Both the position numbers and the translations under genes were made by a program. Positions 1 to 8,140 of a stretch of 23,028 nucleotides of DNA are shown in pieces; positions within the stretch are counted from its first letter, which is position 1, and each line of letters opens with the position of its first letter. Under the pieces are notes generated by a model. It saw only the letters and a program-made list of their open reading frames with translations. It ran no database searches and had not been told where the DNA came from. Origin of the DNA: Ignavibacteria bacterium. GTDB lineage: Bacteria > Bacteroidota > Ignavibacteria > UBA10030 > SZUA-254. The DNA is taken from positions 1 to 23,028 of the forward strand of contig VBOC01000007.1 of NCBI GenBank assembly GCA_005877655.1, read 5' to 3'.

Positions 1-587
1 AGCAGCGTTTGATTCCGATTGAGCGCGTATTCCGCTCCGTGTGCAAACAATGGCCGAACCGGCAGCGAGGTGAGCTCAAGTTCCCTGAATGATTGAAAGA
101 CCGTTTCAAATGCGATTTTTCCGAGAGCCACGATTACCCTGAGACGCGAGAGCAGTTGGATTTCCTTCAATAAGTATGGCCTACAATTCTTCAGCTCAGA
201 CGGCAAGAGCTTATTCTGCGGAGGCGCGCAGCGGGCTGACGCGGTGATATAACAGTCTAGAAGGCGCAGCCCGTCCGTCCGTGAGAAAGATTCCACGCGG
301 CTCGCGAAGCCATGTTTGTGGAGAGCCCGGTAGAGCCAATCCCCGCTGCGATCGCCGGTAAACATCCGGCCCGTTCTGTTGCCCCCGTGCGCAGCAGGCG
401 CGAGACCCACGATCAACAGCCGGGCGCGAGGATCGCCGAGGCTTGGAACCGGCTTTCCCCAATAGTCGCAGTCGATGAACCTCGAAACTTTCTCCTTTGC
501 GACCTTCTCTCTCCATGCTACAAGCCGGGGGCATGCCCTGCACTTGACGATTGTCTTCTGAAGCGCCGCTAGTTCCGCCTTACTCAT
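1..587 (-). CDS. Family 5 uracil-DNA glycosylase (UdgB-like), C-terminus cut by window edge
   Basis: Likely removes uracil and other deaminated bases from DNA in base excision repair. The visible 195 residues begin with MSKAEL at 587. An N-terminal C16-x2-C19-PR motif and later Cys120 and Cys135 match the four ligands of the 4Fe-4S cluster of this superfamily. The motif GLAPAAHGGNRTG followed by FTGDRSGD (about residues 61-83) is characteristic of family 5 (UDGb) enzymes. The frame is open to base 1, so the C-terminal HPS-type motif lies outside the window. It sits 39 bases after the TPR gene on the same strand and may be the last gene of that run. Family assignment is firm; exact substrate range cannot be seen. 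Confidence 0.88.
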   Translation of the reverse strand, partial: MSKAELAALQKTIVKCRACPRLVAWREKVAKEKVSRFIDCDYWGKPVPSLGDPRARLLIVGLAPAAHGGNRTGRMFTGDRSGDWLYRALHKHGFASRVESFSRTDGLRLLDCYITASARCAPPQNKLLPSELKNCRPYLLKEIQLLSRLRVIVALGKIAFETVFQSFRELELTSLPVRPLFAHGAEYALNRNQTL

Positions 588-626
588 CGTCTGATGGCAG
601 GAAAGTATCGAAAAATTCAAACTGTA

Positions 627-1124
627 TCATTCCAGGAACGGTTCGCTTGGCTCTTCCCTTCCAGGTTCGAGACGATTATCGATCATAATCCGGGCGCAGG
701 TGTTCCATCGCAGGATGGCATCATCGTTCTTTGGAGGGCGGATCGATTCGGCTTTTTCAAAAAAATCCATTGCATCGCGGAGCCAATCGTATGCTTGGGA
801 TTTATGCCCCGGCAGGCCGCGGCTTAGCACAGCCTTCCCCTGCCGCTCACAAATGATCCCTCCGTAATACGCACGCTCGTATTCATCGCGCAGCCGGGGC
901 AACAGCTCCCGGGCGTGCTTAACCTCAACCGCCTTCCCGTCTCCGAACTGATCCGTTATCGAGAGCAGAAGGACGACCAGCGCTTTCTGGTTTTCAGGTT
1001 CGATATCCAGGATGTCAGAGCAGATGCTTTCGGCTTCTCTGGGCTCGTTCAAGAGGCGATAGCGTTCCGCTTTCTCCAGCGCAGGAGCGATGCCTTCTTT
1101 GGAGAGCGGTTTGAGCTTAAACAT
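627..1124 (-). CDS. Small TPR-like protein of unknown function
   Basis: A soluble 165-residue protein with no signal peptide. Residues about 14-60 read as a TPR-type helical pair (ALEKAERYRLLNEPREAESIC, then DILDIEPENQKALV). A conserved-looking block YERAYYGGIICERQGKA follows, and then a second TPR-like pair ending in AMDFFEKAESIRPP. The start at 1124 is preceded by AAAAGGT at good spacing. It lies 123 bases downstream of sdhB and 39 bases upstream of the uracil-DNA glycosylase. I recall similar stand-alone TPR proteins in many phyla but know no established function. A protein-protein interaction role is inferred from the repeats only. Confidence 0.75.
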   Translation of the reverse strand: MFKLKPLSKEGIAPALEKAERYRLLNEPREAESICSDILDIEPENQKALVVLLLSITDQFGDGKAVEVKHARELLPRLRDEYERAYYGGIICERQGKAVLSRGLPGHKSQAYDWLRDAMDFFEKAESIRPPKNDDAILRWNTCARIMIDNRLEPGREEPSEPFLE

Positions 1125-1247
1125 TCAGGTTACCTTTTCCGTCGTGCAGAATCCACAAGTGCAGTAGTCGGGTCTGACGTAAGCCATCCAAAACATTACG
1201 AGAGCAGAGCGTTGATTGATCCGTGGCACCGCTCTGGCGACACCGGT

Positions 1248-1991
1248 TTACGGCTTCAACATGCGGAAGAGCTTCTTAATCGGATCATAGAATTCGTCCA
1301 CCACGCGTTCCTTCAACGGAATGATCGCGTTGTCGGTGATCGTGATATTCTCCGGGCAAACCTTCGTACAGCATTTCGTGATGTTGCACAGGCCGATCCC
1401 CTGGGTCTTCTTCAATTCTGCCAGCCGGTTCTCCGTGTCAAGCGGATGCATCTCCAGCGAGGCGGCATAGACAAAATATCTCGGACCGATGAATTCGTTG
1501 TGAAGATGGTGCTCCCTCAGGACGTGGCAGACATCCTGGCACAGGAAACACTCGATGCACTTGCGGAATTCCTGGACCCGGTCGACATCCTCCTGCGCGA
1601 TGCGCCACGTTCCGTCGGGGGCATCGGGAGGGCGGGGTTTGAACTTCTTGATCTGCTTCTTCACGCGGAAATTCCACGACACGTCCGTCACCAGGTCCCT
1701 GATGAGCGGAAAAGCCCGCATCGGCTCTATGGTCGTCGTTTTGCCGAGCGGAAGGTCGCTCAGCCGGGTCATGCACATCAGCTTCGGATTTCCATTAACC
1801 TCGGCCGAACAGGAGCCGCACTTCCCCGCCTTGCAGTTCCATCGCACGGCAAGATCGTTCGCCTGTTCGGCCTGGATCTGGTGCACGGCATCGAGAACCA
1901 CCATGCCCTCCGACACTCTTGTTTCGTAGTTCTCGAATTTGCCGCCGCGCGCGTCTCCGCGCCATATGCCAAACGTGGCCTTTGTTATCAC
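1248..1991 (-). CDS. sdhB: Succinate dehydrogenase / fumarate reductase iron-sulfur subunit
   Basis: Electron-transfer subunit of complex II, carrying electrons from the flavoprotein to the membrane quinone site. In 247 residues the N-terminal ferredoxin domain holds a plant-type 2Fe-2S set, C53-x4-C58-x2-C61 and C73. The C-terminal domain holds C145-x2-C148-x2-C151 and C155, plus C202, C207, C208 and C212-P for the 4Fe-4S and 3Fe-4S clusters. The start is GTG at 1991; GTGA overlaps the sdhA stop by 3 bases, with GGAG just upstream, so translation is probably coupled. The order sdhC-sdhA-sdhB matches the mycobacterial Sdh1-type operon. Whether it works mainly as succinate oxidase or fumarate reductase cannot be told from sequence. 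Confidence 0.95.
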   Translation of the reverse strand: MITKATFGIWRGDARGGKFENYETRVSEGMVVLDAVHQIQAEQANDLAVRWNCKAGKCGSCSAEVNGNPKLMCMTRLSDLPLGKTTTIEPMRAFPLIRDLVTDVSWNFRVKKQIKKFKPRPPDAPDGTWRIAQEDVDRVQEFRKCIECFLCQDVCHVLREHHLHNEFIGPRYFVYAASLEMHPLDTENRLAELKKTQGIGLCNITKCCTKVCPENITITDNAIIPLKERVVDEFYDPIKKLFRMLKP

Positions 1992-3808
1992 TTCATCTCC
2001 TCGACGATCAGTTTGAGGTCGGCCCGCAGTTCAGACGTGGGAAGCCGAGAAATCGCCATCCGGCCATCCGCATCTTTCCGGACGACGATATTGCACTTCC
2101 CGAACGTATCGCTCTTGTTCGGATAATCTTCCCGAAAGTGCGCACCGCGGCTCTCTTTCCGTTCAAGGGCCGCGAGTGCGATCATTTGAGAAACTGTCAA
2201 CAGATTCACGAGGTCAAGGGCGGTATGCCAGCCGGGGTTGTATTCCCGGTTTCCGTTTGCACGGACTCTCACTGCTCTCTCACGGAGCTTTTGAAGTTCG
2301 TCCACCGCCTGACGCATCTCGTCCTCCTTCCGGACGATCCCGACAAGCTTCTGCATCATCTCCTGCAGGTCATATTGAACCTGGAAAGGGTTCGCGCCGC
2401 GCGGATCACCGTCAGGCTCGAACGGCTTCAGCACCGCGCTTGCCGCCTCCTCGACCCGCTTGTCATCGATTCTGGCAGCCCCATGTTCTTTTGCAAAACG
2501 CGCGGCGTGTTCGCCGGCCCGCCTCCCGAACACGAGAAGATCGGAGAGCGAGTTCCCCCCGAGTCTGTTCGCGCCGTGCAATCCGGCCGCGCACTCGCCC
2601 GCGGCATAAAGTCCGGGCACAGTCGACATCTGCGTATCCGCATCGACGCGGACGCCGCCCATCATGTAATGCGTCGTGGGTCCCACTTCCATCGCCTCTT
2701 TCGTGATATCGATGTCGGCAAGCTGCTTGAACTGATGGTACATACTCGGCAGCTTTTTCTTGATGATCTCCTCGGCATTGGGGAGCCTCTTCTTAATCCA
2801 CGAGATGTCGAGATACACGCCGCCGTGAGGAGATGCGCGCCCCTCTTTGATTTCGCGCACGATGCAGCGTGCGATATGGTCGCGGGTAAGAAGTTCGGGG
2901 GGTCTTCGCGCGTCCGGATCGCCCTGGGTGTACCGCCAGCCCTCTTCCTCGTTATCGGCCGTTTGATTCCGGTAGAGCTCGGGGATGTCCTCGAACATGA
3001 ATCTCCGGCCATCCTTGTTCAGCAAAATCCCCCCCTCGCCGCGGACACTCTCCGTAACAAGAATGCCCTGAACACTGGGCGGCCACACCATCCCGGTGGG
3101 GTGAAATTGTACGAATTCCATATCCATCAGATCGGCTCCTGCCTGGTAGGCCAACGCAAGCCCGTCGCCGGTGTACTCCCAACTGTTGCTCGTAATCTTA
3201 TAGGCTCTGCCGATGCCGCCCGTCGCAAGGATGATCGCTTTCGCATGAAAGAGTTTGAATCTGCCTTTCTCGCGATCATAGCCGAAGCCGCCGGCGACGC
3301 GGGTGTCATCCTTCAGGAGAGTCGTGATCGTGCACTCCACGTGCACCTCGATACCCTGGTGGATGCCATGATCCTGAAGTGTGCGGATCATCTCCAGGCC
3401 GGTGCGATCTCCGACGTGCGCCAGCCGCGGATATTTGTGTCCCCCGAAATTCCGCTGCAGAATTCGTCCGTCCTTCGTGCGGTCGAAGAGCGCGCCCCAC
3501 GCTTCCAGCTCTCGAACTCGTTCCGGCGCTTCCCTGGCATGCAGCTCGGCCATCCGCCAGTTGTTAAGATATTGCCCGCCTCGCATCGTGTCGGCGAAGT
3601 GCACCTTCCAGTTATCTCTCTGATCGACGTTGGCGAGTGATGCCGCGATGCCCCCCTCTGCCATCACGGTATGGGCTTTGCCCAGAAGGGATTTGCAGAC
3701 CAGCCCTACGGAAAGTCCCGAGGCCGAGGCTTCGATGGCTGCCCTGAGGCCGGCTCCGCCGGCGCCGATGACGAGAACGTCGTACTCGTGCGTCTCGATT
3801 TGAGCCAT
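1988..3808 (-). CDS. sdhA: Succinate dehydrogenase / fumarate reductase flavoprotein subunit
   Basis: Catalytic subunit of complex II that interconverts succinate and fumarate on FAD. The protein has 606 residues. The dinucleotide-binding GAGGAG is at 15-20. The covalent-flavin histidine is H46 in KAHTVMAEGG. Substrate-site motifs FHPTG and GLYAAGEC followed by HGANRLGGNS are present, and the usual C-terminal helical and capping domains follow. Start chosen at ATG 3808 (MAQIE), whose A is shared with the last base of the sdhC stop; GGAG lies about 9 bases upstream. A TTG one codon earlier is possible but less likely. No truncation or missing key residue was seen. Confidence 0.96.
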   Translation of the reverse strand: MAQIETHEYDVLVIGAGGAGLRAAIEASASGLSVGLVCKSLLGKAHTVMAEGGIAASLANVDQRDNWKVHFADTMRGGQYLNNWRMAELHAREAPERVRELEAWGALFDRTKDGRILQRNFGGHKYPRLAHVGDRTGLEMIRTLQDHGIHQGIEVHVECTITTLLKDDTRVAGGFGYDREKGRFKLFHAKAIILATGGIGRAYKITSNSWEYTGDGLALAYQAGADLMDMEFVQFHPTGMVWPPSVQGILVTESVRGEGGILLNKDGRRFMFEDIPELYRNQTADNEEEGWRYTQGDPDARRPPELLTRDHIARCIVREIKEGRASPHGGVYLDISWIKKRLPNAEEIIKKKLPSMYHQFKQLADIDITKEAMEVGPTTHYMMGGVRVDADTQMSTVPGLYAAGECAAGLHGANRLGGNSLSDLLVFGRRAGEHAARFAKEHGAARIDDKRVEEAASAVLKPFEPDGDPRGANPFQVQYDLQEMMQKLVGIVRKEDEMRQAVDELQKLRERAVRVRANGNREYNPGWHTALDLVNLLTVSQMIALAALERKESRGAHFREDYPNKSDTFGKCNIVVRKDADGRMAISRLPTSELRADLKLIVEEMK

Positions 3809-4587
3809 CAAAGAATTCTCCAGTCGGTCCAGATTCCCATCGAGCAGAGCCGGATGTAAATATCAGAAAATGCCACAGAGAAGAGGCTCATCCACGCCCA
3901 GACCATGTGCCGCCGGTTGAGACAGCTCACGCAGTCGTACGACCGCCGGCGGATGGATGCGCCCGCAAGCTGATCCCGGATACCCCCCACCAGATGGCGG
4001 AGTGAGTGACAGCCGAAAGCATAGCCGCCGAGGAGAACGACATTCACGGCCAGCACGATCGTGCCGACGCCGATCCCGAACGAGGCCTCTCCGCTCAGAG
4101 CGTCTGTAAACCGGAAGGCCTTCACGACATCGCTCGCCAGTATGACGAGGAAGAGCATTGCAAGATAGAGAAAGTACCGGTGAACGTTCTGAATGATCAG
4201 GGGAAAAGAATTTTCGCCCCGATATGACCGCCTGGGCTCGACGACGGTACACGACGGGGGATCGGCCCAGAACGCCTTATAGTACGCCCCTCGATAATAA
4301 TAGCAGGTCAGACGAAAACCCCCGGGTGCCCAGAGGATGATCAACGCGGGCGACCATGGGAGTACATGAGGCCACCAACCCGGTTGCGCTCCAAACCAGC
4401 TGTGGGGAGAATCCCCGAAGAGTTCCGGTGAATAAAAGGGCGATAGATACGGACCGTACGTATAGTGATCACCCTGAAAGGCAGCCCAGGTTGAGTAGAC
4501 AACGAATGCACCGAGACCGATGAATGTCAGGAGCGGCTGAAGCCACCAGAGGTCGCGACGCGCAGTAATGCCGGGTCGGACAGTCAT
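3808..4587 (-). CDS. sdhC: Complex II membrane subunit, large type-F (mycobacterial Sdh1) class
   Basis: Membrane anchor and quinone-site subunit of complex II. It has 259 residues with about five hydrophobic segments (near 17-37, 78-98, 137-155, 168-191 and 228-247), much larger than the E. coli SdhC or SdhD subunits. The block GCHSLRHLVGG (C193, H194, H198) and the block CVSCLNRRHMVWAW (C219, C222, H227) resemble what I remember of the actinobacterial Sdh1 membrane subunit, the class shown by cryo-EM to hold a membrane-embedded Rieske-type 2Fe-2S cluster. No separate SdhD gene is present, which fits a three-subunit enzyme. ATGA overlap joins it to the CBS gene upstream. Which residues bind a cluster is inference. 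Confidence 0.85.
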   Translation of the reverse strand: MTVRPGITARRDLWWLQPLLTFIGLGAFVVYSTWAAFQGDHYTYGPYLSPFYSPELFGDSPHSWFGAQPGWWPHVLPWSPALIILWAPGGFRLTCYYYRGAYYKAFWADPPSCTVVEPRRSYRGENSFPLIIQNVHRYFLYLAMLFLVILASDVVKAFRFTDALSGEASFGIGVGTIVLAVNVVLLGGYAFGCHSLRHLVGGIRDQLAGASIRRRSYDCVSCLNRRHMVWAWMSLFSVAFSDIYIRLCSMGIWTDWRIL

Positions 4588-5018
4588 CGGCCGCCGGAAA
4601 TGTAATTCTCGAGCTGCTTTATCGTGAATTCTTGTTCCGAGATGATTGCTTTCACCACGTCCCCTATCGAGATGACGCCAAGAATTTTATTCTCCTCGAG
4701 GACCGGAAGATGGCGGATACGCTTGCTTGTCATCAGGGCCATGCACTCTTCGATCGAGTGGCTGGGACGGACGTAGAGAACTTCTTCGGTCATGATTTCC
4801 TTCACGGGAATCGTCTTCGATGATTTGCCTTTCAGAATTACCTTCCTTGCGTAATCCCGTTCGGAGAAAATCCCCACCAATCGGCTTCCGTCGGAAACCA
4901 GGAGCGCCCCGATGTTCTTTTCGGCCATCAGCTTCAGGGCATCATACACCTTTGTATCGGGAGAGACCGACCACGCACTGTCCCCCTTTTCGCGGAGTAT
5001 CTGACTGACTGTGATCAT
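4584..5018 (-). CDS. Stand-alone CBS-pair protein coupled to complex II genes
   Basis: A 144-residue soluble protein made of two CBS domains (about 8-62 and 72-132) and little else. Typical CBS features are seen: VYDALKLMAEKNIGALLV, GIFSERDYARKV, the linker VKEIMTE, then IEECMALMTSKRIRHLPV and GVISIGDVVKAI. CBS pairs usually bind adenine nucleotides, S-adenosylmethionine or NAD and act as regulatory modules. The stop overlaps the sdhC start by four bases (ATGA), and the transhydrogenase gene ends 19 bases upstream. The location suggests a sensor that acts on, or is co-produced with, complex II; this is inference. Start ATG 5018 has only a weak AGAGG-like ribosome site. Confidence 0.9.
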   Translation of the reverse strand: MITVSQILREKGDSAWSVSPDTKVYDALKLMAEKNIGALLVSDGSRLVGIFSERDYARKVILKGKSSKTIPVKEIMTEEVLYVRPSHSIEECMALMTSKRIRHLPVLEENKILGVISIGDVVKAIISEQEFTIKQLENYISGGR

Positions 5019-5037
5019 AGTGTTCGCGCCTCTTGTT

Positions 5038-6843
5038 TTATGATTTCATTGCGGCGAAGAGTTTGCTGAGGCTATCCTTGGCGTCGCCGAAGAGCATCAT
5101 GCATTTCGGATTAAAATACAGATCGTTGTCGACTCCCGCAAAACCGGGGCGCATACTGCGCTTGAGCACGATGATCATCTTGGCGCGGTCGACTTCGAGA
5201 ATCGGCATGCCGTACAACGGACTGCTCTTATTGGTCTGGGCGGCGGGATTCGTCACGTCGTTCGCCCCGACCACCAGCGCGAGATCGGCTTCAGGAAAGT
5301 ACGGGTTGATCTGCTCCATTCCAAACAGCTGATCGTAGGGAACGTTTGCTTCCGCAAGCAGCACATTCATGTGCCCCGGCATGCGGCCTGCGACCGGGTG
5401 GACGGCATATTTTACGTCGATGCCCCGCTTGATCAGGAGCTTCGCGAGCTCGGCAACGCCGTGCTGGGCCTGCGCCACCGCCATTCCGTAGCCGGGGACA
5501 ATGATGACCGACCGGGCGCCGTCGAGCAAAGCCGGGACTTCGTCGGGCTGGATGCTTCTCGTGTCTCCCCTGGCATCTCCTCCCGGCCCGAGCGCCTGTT
5601 CGGTTGAAATTTTGCCGAACGCGCCGAACAACACGTTGATCGCGGAGCGGTTCATCGCCCGGCACATGAGTAACGAAAGGAGAAAACCGGATGTCCCGTC
5701 GAGCGAGCCGGTGATAATCTGAATTTTATTCATCAATACAAAACCCATGGACGCATCGGCGAGACCGCCGTATGAATTTAGAAGTGCGATGACGACCGGC
5801 ATGTCGGCCGCTCCGATCGGCAAAACCAACAAGAACCCGAAAATGATCGCCAGTCCGACCGTCACCTCGAACACCAGCGGCGCCGGCGGCATGACGACAT
5901 TATAAACAACACATCCCACGATGACCGCAAGCAGACCCAGGTTGAAGACGTTTTGCCCCTTATAGGTCAGGGGTTGTCCCGGCAGCAGTCCCTGCAGCTT
6001 CGCGGCGGCCATCAGGCTGCCGGTGAACGTCAGCCCGCCGACAACCACCTCGAAGCCGAGCGGCGTCATCACGACCTTGCTGAGTTCGCCGCTGTGGCGG
6101 AAGTACTCGGAAATTCCGACGAGGCATGCCGCGAGAGCGCCCAGCGAATGCGAAAGGGCCGTGCGTTGAGGCACGGCGGTCATCGGGATTCTAAGGCCCA
6201 TGCCCCCTCCGATGACCGAGCCGATCACCATGCCGATGATGATCCAGGTATAATTGACGATCTCATGATGGAAGAGCGTGCCGACGACGGCCATCAACAT
6301 GCCGACCGCGGCGAGAATCATGCCCCTGCGGGCGTACCTGGGAGAGCTCAGCCCTTTGAGTCCCAGGATAAATAGCGCCGCGGAGACAATGTAGGAATAC
6401 CGCAACGCCTCGGTCGTCAGCTTACCCGCGGCAACCGTTCCCGGGCTCTCCGCGTGCGGCCGAAGCAAATAGACGAGCAAGGCCAGGCCGCCTATCAGTA
6501 GAACCGATGCCGCGACTGCCCTGCGGCCCGAGAAAATCCCCCGATCGTCCGATGCCTGGTCTTTCGCAGTCTTAAACATTTTCAGCATGCGGTCGGTGAT
6601 CAAAAAGCCCCCGACCACGTTTGTCGAGGAACAGGTCACAGCGATGAATCCGAGGGCGGTGCTGAGAGGACCGTAGTCCGCTCCCGCGACGACAAGCGAA
6701 CCGACGAGCGAGATGCCGGCAATCGCGTTCGTGGCGGACATCAGGGGGGTGTGGAGGAGCGGGGGAACCCGCGTGATCAGGTGGTAGCCGAGAAAACCGG
6801 CGAGCATGAAAATATAAAGGCCGATTTCAAGCTCGTTCGTCAT
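5038..6843 (-). CDS. pntB: NAD(P) transhydrogenase, fused alpha-2 and beta subunits
   Basis: Membrane part and NADP-binding part of proton-translocating transhydrogenase, which couples hydride transfer between NADH and NADP+ to proton movement. Residues 1 to about 92 match the small PntA2/PntAB subunit (HTPLMSATNAI, NVVGGFLITDRML). The rest is PntB: multiple membrane helices, then the NADP domain with VPGYGMAVAQAQ, HPVAGRMPGHMNVLL, GANDVTNPAAQ and KRSMRPGFAGVDN. At 601 residues it is about one A2 unit longer than a usual beta subunit (around 460). A2 is normally separate (Rhodospirillum) or fused to A1 (E. coli). The start ATG 6843 overlaps the pntA1 stop (ATGA). Confidence 0.95.
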   Translation of the reverse strand: MTNELEIGLYIFMLAGFLGYHLITRVPPLLHTPLMSATNAIAGISLVGSLVVAGADYGPLSTALGFIAVTCSSTNVVGGFLITDRMLKMFKTAKDQASDDRGIFSGRRAVAASVLLIGGLALLVYLLRPHAESPGTVAAGKLTTEALRYSYIVSAALFILGLKGLSSPRYARRGMILAAVGMLMAVVGTLFHHEIVNYTWIIIGMVIGSVIGGGMGLRIPMTAVPQRTALSHSLGALAACLVGISEYFRHSGELSKVVMTPLGFEVVVGGLTFTGSLMAAAKLQGLLPGQPLTYKGQNVFNLGLLAVIVGCVVYNVVMPPAPLVFEVTVGLAIIFGFLLVLPIGAADMPVVIALLNSYGGLADASMGFVLMNKIQIITGSLDGTSGFLLSLLMCRAMNRSAINVLFGAFGKISTEQALGPGGDARGDTRSIQPDEVPALLDGARSVIIVPGYGMAVAQAQHGVAELAKLLIKRGIDVKYAVHPVAGRMPGHMNVLLAEANVPYDQLFGMEQINPYFPEADLALVVGANDVTNPAAQTNKSSPLYGMPILEVDRAKMIIVLKRSMRPGFAGVDNDLYFNPKCMMLFGDAKDSLSKLFAAMKS

Positions 6844-8030
6844 GCGTTGGGTCTCTTCTCTTCGCTGCTCGATGCAGTGAGTTCGGGTAAGCCGAGAGAT
6901 TGCCTCATCGCCGGGTTCGCCACATCGCCTTTGTGCGTCAGCAGCGTGTCCCGGATGATCTGGTCCTCAAGATTCAGTTGCAACTCACCCTCCTTCACGA
7001 GGTTGAGGAGAAAGGCAGTCACGTTTCTTGCGTACATCTGGCTTGCGTGGTAGGGGACGGTTGAGGATAAATTCAACGGACCTATCACGGTAACACCGCG
7101 AACATCCACCGTCCTTCCGGGCTGAGTGAGCTGGCAGTTGCCGCCGGTTTCAGCGGCCAGATCGATGATCACTCCTCCCCGCCGCATACCTTCAACCGCC
7201 TCTGACGTGATGAGGACCGGAGCCTTCTTGCCCGGGATTGCGGCTGTCGTGATGACGACGTCGCTCTCTGCAACAACCCGTGTCAGCAGCTCCCGTTGGC
7301 GGCGATAAAAGTCCTCTCCCATATCGGCCGCGTAGCCGGAAGCCGCCTCTGCTCCTTTGCTTTCGAGCTCCAGTTCGACGAACTTCGCACCCAGGCTCTC
7401 GACCTGTTCCTTCACAGCCGGCCTGACATCGTACGCCTGAATCACCGCTCCAAGCCGGTGGGCTGTTGCAATCGCCTGAAGTCCGGCGACGCCGGCGCCG
7501 ATGACGAAGACGCGGGAGGGAGTGATCGTGCCGGCAGCGGTGATCATCATCGGAAACATCTTTCCGAGCAATCCTGCGGCCATTAAGACTCCCTTGTATC
7601 CTGAAATTGAAGCCATCGACGTCAGGGCGTCCATCGACTGGGCCCGGCTTATCCGTGGGAGGAGTTCAAGGGCGAATGATGTCGCCCCCTTGGCCGCAAG
7701 CTCGCGCACGGCTTCGGGCGCACCGAGTGGGTTCAAGAGCCCGATCAGAGTCTGATCCCGTCCCGGCAACTTCCGGTCCGTTCGCTTGGCGTCAGGATCG
7801 AGGCCGTGGACCTGTACAAGGACTTCGGCCATGGAGAGTAGGCGACCCCGGTCGGCCGCAAGATTTGCGCCCTGTTCCTCGTATGCAGCGTCGGGAAATC
7901 CGGCGGTTTCTCCCGCGCCTCGTTCGACGAGAACCTTGACTCCCGCTTTTATGAGCAGAGGCACCACCCCGGGCACGAGGGCAACCCGCTTCTCATGAGG
8001 AGAGGATTCGCTGGGAACTCCGATAACCAT
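6840..8030 (-). CDS. pntA: NAD(P) transhydrogenase alpha-1 subunit (NAD-binding)
   Basis: Peripheral NAD(H)-binding domain I of the transhydrogenase, related to alanine dehydrogenase. In 396 residues one sees the N-terminal GVPSESSPHEKRVALVP block, the RAQSMDALTSMA loop with the conserved R-x-x-x-D type contact residues, the Rossmann GAGVAGLQAIATA, and AYDVRPAVKEQVESLGA. The membrane alpha-2 part of E. coli PntA is absent here and is instead found at the start of the next gene, so the two genes together make a complete enzyme. Start ATG 8030 has GGAGA five bases upstream. It lies 88 bases after the persulfide dioxygenase gene on the same strand. Confidence 0.94.
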   Translation of the reverse strand: MVIGVPSESSPHEKRVALVPGVVPLLIKAGVKVLVERGAGETAGFPDAAYEEQGANLAADRGRLLSMAEVLVQVHGLDPDAKRTDRKLPGRDQTLIGLLNPLGAPEAVRELAAKGATSFALELLPRISRAQSMDALTSMASISGYKGVLMAAGLLGKMFPMMITAAGTITPSRVFVIGAGVAGLQAIATAHRLGAVIQAYDVRPAVKEQVESLGAKFVELELESKGAEAASGYAADMGEDFYRRQRELLTRVVAESDVVITTAAIPGKKAPVLITSEAVEGMRRGGVIIDLAAETGGNCQLTQPGRTVDVRGVTVIGPLNLSSTVPYHASQMYARNVTAFLLNLVKEGELQLNLEDQIIRDTLLTHKGDVANPAMRQSLGLPELTASSSEEKRPNA

Positions 8031-8089
8031 TTAGTTCTCCCGGGGATGGAACATATCGCGTTCAGTCCAGGGACGGTGAGCCGGACAAT

Positions 8090-8140
8090 ACCGCGGGACG
8101 TTCAGTCCTGCGGGATCTTCAGTACCGCGGGACCTTTGGA
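8090..8140. repeat. Three tandem 17-bp repeats across a stop codon
   Basis: Three head-to-tail units: ACCGCGGGACGTTCAGT (8090-8106), CCTGCGGGATCTTCAGT (8107-8123) and ACCGCGGGACCTTTGGA (8124-8140). Units 1 and 2 match at 13 of 17 positions; unit 3 is a little more diverged at its end. The array covers the stop codon (8119-8121) and last residues of the dioxygenase gene and runs into the gap before pntA1. The ten bases CGTTCAGTCC also occur at 8059-8068. Confidence 0.75.

Noticed and set aside
660..675. GGTTCGA as a possible tRNA T-loop (also near 1000)
   Set aside because: No acceptor or anticodon arms around them, and both lie inside the TPR gene.
1205..1236. Inverted repeat CAGAGCG / CGCTCTG after sdhB
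   Set aside because: The 18-base loop is long and no T-run follows on the minus strand, so it is not a convincing terminator.
1224..1240. TGGCAC-N5-TGGC, a look-alike of a sigma54 -24/-12 element
   Set aside because: The -12 part lacks TTGC, and the orientation (plus) points into the antisense strand of sdhB. I found no good sigma54 element elsewhere by eye.
915..3640. Two long plus-strand open frames (403 and 573 codons) opposite sdhB and sdhA
   Set aside because: They are antisense to firmly identified complex II genes, have no recognisable domains, and reflect the GC-rich codon pattern of the true strand.
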